Source of the DNA: Allobosea sp. BK604
Lineage (GTDB): Bacteria; Pseudomonadota; Alphaproteobacteria; Rhizobiales; Beijerinckiaceae
Direction: 5' to 3'
Assembly: GCF_004341515.1 (NCBI RefSeq)
Contig: NZ_SLZF01000006.1
Location: 434,001 to 498,000, forward strand
Length of the DNA stretch: 64,000 bases
Under the pieces are notes generated by a model. It was not told where the DNA came from, did not search any database, and worked only from the letters and a program-made list of their open reading frames with translations. A program made the translations under genes and the position numbers. Shown piece after piece: positions 58,863 to 64,000 of the stretch. The first letter of the stretch is position 1; every line of letters starts with the position of its first letter.

Positions 58863-60032
58863 TCAGCCCTTCACGGGCGCGAATTTCTTCGAGCGCTTCG
58901 GGTGCCACCATTTGCCCTTCAGCACGACGCCCTCGGAGGCGATCTTCTGGTTGCCGATCAGGTGCTCGCCGGTGACGTCGACATAGTCGAACTTGCCTTC
59001 CTTCACCGTCAGGATGGTGGCGTCGCCGAGCGAGCCGACCTTGAGCGAGCCGTATTCGGGCCGCTTCAGCGCCATGCCGGCATTGAGCGTCGAGGCCGCG
59101 ATGACATCGTTCAGCTTCACGCCCATGCAAAGGAATTTCGACATGGTGGTGACCTGGTCGAAGGCCGGGCCGTCGATGCAGAGCTTGTGCACGTCGGAGG
59201 AGATCGTGTCCGGCATGAAGCCGTTGGCGAGCATGGCGCGGGTCGTCTTGAACGAGAACGAGCCCTTGCCGTGGCCGATATCGAAGAGCACGCCGCGCTT
59301 GCGGGCGGCGAGCACCTCGGGCTTCACCGTGCCCTGCGCGGTGGCCGGCGAGTTCGGGAAGGGGCGGAAAGCGTGGGTCAGCACGTCGCCGGGCCGCAGC
59401 ATGTCGATGACCTCCTCATAGGACGGAGGCGGATGGTCGATATGGCACATCAGCGGCATGCCGACCTCGTTGGCGACCTGCAGCGCGATGTTGAGCGGCA
59501 CCGCACCGGAAGAGCCGGAGGCGTGCAGGCCGACGCGGACCTTGATGCCGACGATCAAGTCGCGGTTCTTGTCGGCGACCTCGACCGCATCGATCGGGTT
59601 CATCATGCGCAGGTCGCCGCTCTCGCCGACCATGACGCGATGATCGAAGCCGTAGATGCCGGCATGCGAGACGTGGAGATAGGCGAGGATGCGCGCCTGG
59701 CTCTTCTCGATGACGTGCTTGCGGAAACCGGCCCAGTTGCCGGGACCGGCGCTGCCGGTATCGACCGACGTGGTGACGCCGGAGAGCCGGCAGAACTCGT
59801 CGGCATCGATGCCGAGCGAGGTGCCGCCCCAGTAGACATGGGTGTGCAGGTCGATCAGCCCGGGCGAGACGATATAGCCGGAGACGTCGCGGATCTCAGT
59901 TTCGGAGCCGCCCTTCAGATCCTTGCCGAAGCCCGAGACCTTGCCGTCGGTGAAGGCGACGTCGAGCACGCCGTCATGGTTCTGCGAGGGGTCGATGACC
60001 CGGCCGCCCTTCAGGATGAGATCATGGGACAT
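58863..60032 (-). CDS. cog3964-type amidohydrolase/deacetylase (dihydroorotase-like)
   Basis: A 389-residue amidohydrolase-superfamily enzyme. VSPGLIDLHTHVYWGG is the HxH metal motif, GIKVRVGLHASG carries the carboxylated Lys position, CHIDHPPPSYEE a further His, and ISSDVHKLC the catalytic Asp. The class was once called dihydroorotase, but characterised relatives deacetylate alpha-acetoxy or acetylated carboxylates rather than dihydroorotate. Next to an acetyltransferase and amino acid enzymes, an N-acyl or O-acyl amino acid substrate is plausible here. Confidence 0.87.
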   Translation of the reverse strand: MSHDLILKGGRVIDPSQNHDGVLDVAFTDGKVSGFGKDLKGGSETEIRDVSGYIVSPGLIDLHTHVYWGGTSLGIDADEFCRLSGVTTSVDTGSAGPGNWAGFRKHVIEKSQARILAYLHVSHAGIYGFDHRVMVGESGDLRMMNPIDAVEVADKNRDLIVGIKVRVGLHASGSSGAVPLNIALQVANEVGMPLMCHIDHPPPSYEEVIDMLRPGDVLTHAFRPFPNSPATAQGTVKPEVLAARKRGVLFDIGHGKGSFSFKTTRAMLANGFMPDTISSDVHKLCIDGPAFDQVTTMSKFLCMGVKLNDVIAASTLNAGMALKRPEYGSLKVGSLGDATILTVKEGKFDYVDVTGEHLIGNQKIASEGVVLKGKWWHPKRSKKFAPVKG

Positions 60033-60142
60033 GACGGTGTGCTTCTCTCAGGCTGCGTTTCGACAAAGATGATCATGCGGTGGCCGGTGGTGAAACCCAA
60101 TTCTCGGCACGCAGGCCGGGCATGCGGGCTAGTATCCGTACC

Positions 60143-61075
60143 CTAGGGGGCAACCGCGCCCTTGCGCTCGACGATCAGGCCGTAGGCCTGCGGCTCGCGA
60201 TGCTTGGCGAAGTTGAAGGTCGAGTTCTTGTAGCTCTTGCCGAGATCCATGTCGCAGCGCGCGACGATGAGCTCGTCGCCCTCGGTCACGGCCTGGGCGA
60301 CGATCTCGCCGGTCGGGGCGATGATGCAGGAGCCGCCGATCTGGTCGACGCCGGCCTCCAGCCCCGCCTTGGCGACGCCGACGACCCAGGTGGCGTTCTG
60401 GTAGGCACCGGCCTGCATCACGAGCTGGTTGTGGAAATTGCCGAGCCGGTCATGCTGCGGCGCCGGCGGATTGTGCTTGGGCGTGTTGTAGCCGAGCACG
60501 ATCAGCTCGACATCCTGCAGGCCCATCGAGCGGTAGCTCTCGGGCCAGCGCCGGTCGTTGCAGATCATCATGCCGATATTGGCGTCCATGGTGCGCCAGA
60601 CCGGCCAGCCGAGATTGCCGGTCTCGAAATAGCGCTTTTCCAGGTTCTGGAAGGGGTTCTCCGGCTTGTGGTCGGGATGCCCCGGCAAATGGATCTTGCG
60701 GTACTTGCCGACGATGCCGCCGGCCTTGTCGACCAGGATCGCGGTGTTGAAGCGGCGCTTGCGGCCCTCCTCATGGGCGAGCTCGCAGAAGCCGAGATGG
60801 AAGCCGATGCCGAGCCTGGCCGCCTCCTCGAAGAGCGGCGCGGTCTCGTTCGAGGGCATGGCCGTCTCGAAATAGGCGTCGATCTCGTCCTCGTCCTCCA
60901 TCCACCAATGCGGGAAGAAGGCGGTCAGCGCCGCTTCCGGGAAGACGACGAGATCGCAGCCATGGCCCTTGGCCTGGCGCATCAGCGCGATCATCCGGGC
61001 GACGGCCGAAGCGCGGCTCTCGTCGCGCTGGATCGGCCCGAGCTGGGCAGCGCCCACGGTCAGGATACGGCTCAT
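60143..61075 (-). CDS. N-carbamoyl-D-amino acid hydrolase-like nitrilase-superfamily protein
   Basis: A 310-residue protein. The catalytic Glu47 (LVVFPEAALT), Lys127 (GKYRKIHLPGHP) and Cys172 (MMICNDRRWPES) fall at the same numbers as in the Agrobacterium N-carbamoyl-D-amino acid amidohydrolase. The long NTPKHNPPAPQHDRL region is also shared. It probably hydrolyses an N-carbamoyl amino acid or a related amide to the free amino acid. Start 61075 overlaps the lyase stop by ATGA. Confidence 0.88.
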   Translation of the reverse strand: MSRILTVGAAQLGPIQRDESRASAVARMIALMRQAKGHGCDLVVFPEAALTAFFPHWWMEDEDEIDAYFETAMPSNETAPLFEEAARLGIGFHLGFCELAHEEGRKRRFNTAILVDKAGGIVGKYRKIHLPGHPDHKPENPFQNLEKRYFETGNLGWPVWRTMDANIGMMICNDRRWPESYRSMGLQDVELIVLGYNTPKHNPPAPQHDRLGNFHNQLVMQAGAYQNATWVVGVAKAGLEAGVDQIGGSCIIAPTGEIVAQAVTEGDELIVARCDMDLGKSYKNSTFNFAKHREPQAYGLIVERKGAVAP

Positions 61076-62199
61076 GGCTCGACCTCCTCGGCGCTGCGGC
61101 CGACAATGCTGCGATAGACGTCCGGATCGGTCGCGCCTTCCGTGCCATAGCAAAGCACGCGGGATGAGGATCCCAGCCCCAGCGCGGCCCGCAGGGCCGG
61201 ATCACGCGCCGCCTTGATCAGGCCGGCGAGCCCGGCGACGCCGGATTCGCCGCCGACCACGCCGCGTGTCGCGAGCAGGCGCATCGCATCGCCGGCGGCA
61301 GTGTCGGCGATGGTCATGAAGGCATCGGCGCCCTGCTCGAGGAGGCGCCAGGCGAGGATGGAAGGCTCTCCGCAGGCGAGCCCGGCCATGATCGTGTCGA
61401 GGTCACCGCCCACCGCGGTCAAGATCCCGGCCCTGGCGGATGCGAGCAGGCAGGCCGCATTCTCCGGCTCGACGACGACGAGGATCGGCCGCTCGGCGCC
61501 ATGCTTTTCCCAGGCATGGGAGAGCACGCCTGCGGCGAGCCCGCCGACGCCGCCCTGGACGAAGACATGGCTCGGCCGCGCGCCCTGCTCTTCCGCCTCC
61601 ATGGCGAGCAGCGCATAGCCCTGCATCACATCCTTCGGCACGTCCTCATAGCCCGGCCAGGACGTGTCGGAGACGATCTGCCAGCCATTGGCGGCGGCGG
61701 CCTCGGTGCAGGCTCGGACGCTGTCGTCATAAGTCCGGCCCTCGCGCACCACCGTCGCGCCAAAGCCCCGGATCGCTTCGGCCCGGCCCGCGCTGACCGT
61801 CTCATGGACATAGATCACGGCCTCGATGCCGGCGCGCTGCGCGCCCCAGGCGACCGAGCGGCCGTGATTGCCATCGGTGGCGCAGGCGACCGTCAGCCCG
61901 GCCTTGCCCGTTTGGGCGACCAGCCGGTCGACCGCATAGGCGCCGCCAAGCGCCTTGAAGCTCTTCAGGCCGAAGCGCTTGCCTTCGTCCTTGTAGAGCA
62001 CCTGCGCGATGCCGAGCGTCTCGGCGATGGCCGGGAGGTCGCGCAGCGGCGTCGGGGCATAGCCCTCCCAGCCCGTGACCGCGGCCCGCGCCTCCTCCGC
62101 CCGCTCGAGCGACAGGATCGCGCGCAGGTCGCCGCCATAGGCCAACCCGCGGTCTAATCGCGGGTTGGAAACAAAACCGGGCGTGACATCTGTGGGCAT
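61072..62199 (-). CDS. Diaminopropionate ammonia-lyase
   Basis: A 375-residue fold-type II PLP enzyme. The opening FVSNPRLDRGLAYGGDL, KDEGKRFGLKSFKALGGA (Lys82 as the PLP anchor) and FVQGGVGGLAAGVLSHAW are family landmarks. It splits 2,3-diaminopropionate into pyruvate and two ammonia, producing 2-aminoacrylate on the way, which the RidA of this operon could clear. It lies 44 bases after the DppC-like gene. D-serine ammonia-lyase or ornithine-type relatives are less likely. Confidence 0.9.
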   Translation of the reverse strand: MPTDVTPGFVSNPRLDRGLAYGGDLRAILSLERAEEARAAVTGWEGYAPTPLRDLPAIAETLGIAQVLYKDEGKRFGLKSFKALGGAYAVDRLVAQTGKAGLTVACATDGNHGRSVAWGAQRAGIEAVIYVHETVSAGRAEAIRGFGATVVREGRTYDDSVRACTEAAAANGWQIVSDTSWPGYEDVPKDVMQGYALLAMEAEEQGARPSHVFVQGGVGGLAAGVLSHAWEKHGAERPILVVVEPENAACLLASARAGILTAVGGDLDTIMAGLACGEPSILAWRLLEQGADAFMTIADTAAGDAMRLLATRGVVGGESGVAGLAGLIKAARDPALRAALGLGSSSRVLCYGTEGATDPDVYRSIVGRSAEEVEP

Positions 62200-62243
62200 G
62201 GCGGTCGTCGGCTCAGCAGCCGCAAGTCCTCACGGCATCGACC

Positions 62244-63146
62244 TCACAGGCTCTTGGCGATACGGGGATCGAGCGAGTCGCGCAGGCCGTCGCCGAGCAG
62301 GTTCACCGCGAGCACGGTGAGCGACAGGAAAATCGCCGGGAACATCACGATATGCGGCCTGACCTGCCAGAGCGCCCGGCCCTCGGCCATGATGTTGCCC
62401 CAGGATGGCGTCGCCGGCGGAATGCCGGCGCCGATGAAGGACAGGATCGCCTCGATGATCATGGCGCTGGCGCAGATATAGGTCGCCTGCACCATCATCG
62501 GGGCCATCGTGTTCGGCAGGATGTGCCTGATGATGATGCGCGGCGTGCGGGCACCGAGCGCCACCGCCGCCTCGACATAGGGCTGCTCGCGCAGCGAGAG
62601 AACGACACCGCGCACGAGGCGGGCGACGCGCGGGATCTCGGCGAGCGTGATGGCGATGATGACGTTGCCGACCGAACCGCGGGTCAGCGCCATCAGCGCG
62701 ATGGCGAGCAGGATCGGCGGGATCGACATCATGCCGTCGATGGCGCGCATGATGATGCCGTCGGCCCAGCGCACGAAGCCGGAGAGCAGGCCGATCGCCA
62801 GCCCGACCACCGAGGAGAGCAGCGCCACGGTGAAGCCGACGACGAGCGAGACGCGGGCGCCATAGACAACGCGCGAATAGATGTCGCGGCCGAGCATGTC
62901 GGTGCCGAACCAGTATTGCTCGGACGGCATGCGCGTGCGCCGGGCCGGCGAGATCGCAGTCGGATCGACGGTCCAGAGCAGCGGCGCGAAGACGCCGATC
63001 AGGATCATGATCAGGAGCAGGCCGCCGCCGACGGCGACCGAGGGGTGGCGGCGCAAGTAGCGCAGGAAGCGGCGCAGCCGCGTCGGCTCGGCGGGATCGC
63101 GGGCGGCAGTGATCGCGCCCGTCGCGTTTTCGGTCTGGGCGGTCAA
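62244..63146 (-). CDS. DppC-type ABC transporter permease (second system)
   Basis: A 300-residue permease from a TTG start at 63146 that overlaps the DppB stop. RRHPSVAVGGGLLLIMILIG is the first helix, and EQPYVEAAVALGARTPRIII contains the EAA loop. The frame is open far upstream but that region overlaps the dppB-like gene. It encodes half of the channel of a peptide- or amino-acid-type importer, whose ATPases and binding protein are expected to the right of the window. Confidence 0.9.
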   Translation of the reverse strand: MTAQTENATGAITAARDPAEPTRLRRFLRYLRRHPSVAVGGGLLLIMILIGVFAPLLWTVDPTAISPARRTRMPSEQYWFGTDMLGRDIYSRVVYGARVSLVVGFTVALLSSVVGLAIGLLSGFVRWADGIIMRAIDGMMSIPPILLAIALMALTRGSVGNVIIAITLAEIPRVARLVRGVVLSLREQPYVEAAVALGARTPRIIIRHILPNTMAPMMVQATYICASAMIIEAILSFIGAGIPPATPSWGNIMAEGRALWQVRPHIVMFPAIFLSLTVLAVNLLGDGLRDSLDPRIAKSL

Positions 63147-64000
63147 TAGCGTATCCTCGGGTCGACGAGCGTGTAGGCGAGGTCGATGAGCAGGTTCACC
63201 AGCACGTAGACGAAGCTGAACATCAGGACGACGCCCTGGATGACCGGGTAGTCGCGGCGCAGGATCGCATCGACCGTGAGACGGCCGAGGCCAGGAATGG
63301 CGAAGACGCTCTCGGTGACGACGGCGCCGCCGATCAGGAGCGCGATGCCGATGCCGATGATGGTGATCACCGGCACCGCGGCATTCTTCAGCGCGTGCAG
63401 GAAGAGGATGCTGCGCTGGCCGAGCCCCTTGGAGCGGGCGGTGCGGATATAGTCCTGCTGCAGCACCTCGAGCATGGTGGCGCGGGTGATGCGGGCGATC
63501 AGCGCGATATAGACGAAGCCGAGCGTGACGGCGGGCAGGATCAGGTTGCGCAGCCAGGGCCAGAAGCCCTGCGAAAGCGGCGTGTAGCCCTGCACCGGCA
63601 GCCAGTCGAGCTTCAGCGCGAACGTATAGGCGAGCAGGTAGCCGACGACGAAGACCGGCACGGAGAAGCCGAGCACGGCGAAGGCCATCGCGAACTTGTC
63701 GATCCAGGTCCCGGCCTTCCAGGCGGCGATGACGCCCATCGGCACCGCGATCACGATGGCGAAGATCAGCGTCAGCACCATCAGCGAGAGAGTCGGCTCG
63801 ATGCGCTGGCCGATGAGCTGCGTCACCGGCAGCGAGGTGAAGATCGAGGTGCCGAGGTCGCCCTGCAGCACCCGGAAGAGCCATTCGCCGAAGCGGACGA
63901 GATAGGCCCGGTCGAGCCCGAGGCTCGCCCGGATCCTCTCGACATCCGCCGGCGACGCCTGGTCGCCGGCGATGACAGCAGCCGGGTCACCCGGCGCGAT
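63143..64000 (-). CDS. DppB-type ABC transporter permease (second system, N-terminus missing)
   Basis: The frame stays open from 63143 to the last base of the window, so the gene begins outside it. Reading inwards, the last visible residues APGDPAAVIAGDQASPADVE are the periplasmic loop after helix 1 of DppB-type permeases, and about 285 residues are visible. MLEVLQQDYIRTARSKGLGQ is the EAA loop. Its stop overlaps the TTG start of the DppC-like gene. Confidence 0.92.
   Translation of the reverse strand: MAPGDPAAVIAGDQASPADVERIRASLGLDRAYLVRFGEWLFRVLQGDLGTSIFTSLPVTQLIGQRIEPTLSLMVLTLIFAIVIAVPMGVIAAWKAGTWIDKFAMAFAVLGFSVPVFVVGYLLAYTFALKLDWLPVQGYTPLSQGFWPWLRNLILPAVTLGFVYIALIARITRATMLEVLQQDYIRTARSKGLGQRSILFLHALKNAAVPVITIIGIGIALLIGGAVVTESVFAIPGLGRLTVDAILRRDYPVIQGVVLMFSFVYVLVNLLIDLAYTLVDPRIRY

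Noticed and set aside
58849..59130. N-terminal extension of the GNAT frame
   Set aside because: It overlaps the amidohydrolase gene in another frame and its translation is arginine-rich and unlike any acetyltransferase.
63147..63884. N-terminal extension of the DppC-like frame
   Set aside because: It is antisense-like noise in another frame of the dppB-like gene; the TTG at 63146 gives the normal protein.

Overview
This window is about 64 kb of GC-rich (clearly above 60 %) chromosomal DNA. It looks alphaproteobacterial, most likely from the Hyphomicrobiales (Rhizobiales); Bosea or a close relative would fit, but the genus is a guess. The evidence is a giant GPR/RgsE-type polar-growth protein, an mla-type lipid transport operon with a STAS-fused permease, many ABC importers of amino acid, peptide, nucleoside and sulfonate type, a CtrA-like TTAA-N7-TTAA site, and abundant intergenic palindromic repeats. 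No rRNA, tRNA, CRISPR array, prophage or insertion sequence was seen.

Layout. 1-6.3 kb: end of xanthine dehydrogenase xdhB, then xdhC, then a BMP-type nucleoside/purine ABC importer, apparently one operon. 6.5-12 kb: a branched-chain-amino-acid-type ABC importer (binding protein, livHMGF) and a cupin. 12-15 kb: PilZ protein, glycerophosphodiesterase, and a PhzS-like flavin monooxygenase that shares a 16-bp operator-like motif with the importer at 6.5 kb. 15-21.3 kb: HU, a CoxE-like VWA protein, two unknown proteins, a universal stress protein, an MFS transporter, a 2Fe-2S ferredoxin and an Hpt protein. 21.5-28 kb: the GPR-like giant (about 2182 aa) built from 22-residue repeats. 28.2-32.1 kb: mlaEFD plus an auxiliary lipoprotein. 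32.3-33.2 kb: an alphaproteobacterial protein of unknown role.

33.3-39.4 kb: an SsuABC/TauABC-like importer flanked by two paralogous, divergently transcribed FAD-binding oxidoreductases. 39.4-45.7 kb: an NAD-binding epimerase-like protein, a creatininase-family hydrolase, SoxR with a divergent FMN reductase behind a SoxR-type 19-bp-spacer promoter, a Na/Pi cotransporter, a metallo-beta-lactamase-fold hydrolase and a small exported protein. 45.8-50.1 kb: malonyl-CoA synthetase and decarboxylase (malonate use), then a four-carbon acid sugar kinase. 50.5-56.6 kb: a peptide ABC importer without ATPases, gamma-glutamyltransferase and a DUF1028 protein. 56.7-64 kb, convergent: a second peptide-type importer with diaminopropionate ammonia-lyase, an N-carbamoyl-D-amino-acid-hydrolase-like enzyme, a cog3964 amidohydrolase, a GNAT, RidA and a DSD1-family PLP enzyme.

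The main themes are scavenging of nitrogenous compounds (purines, amino acids, gamma-glutamyl or D-amino-acid compounds) and envelope or pole biology. The items most worth a second look are the GPR-like giant with its DNA-level repeat expansion, the shared operator at 6.48 and 14.94 kb, the unusual amino acid catabolic operon at 56.7-64 kb, and the paired FAD oxidoreductases around the sulfonate-type transporter.
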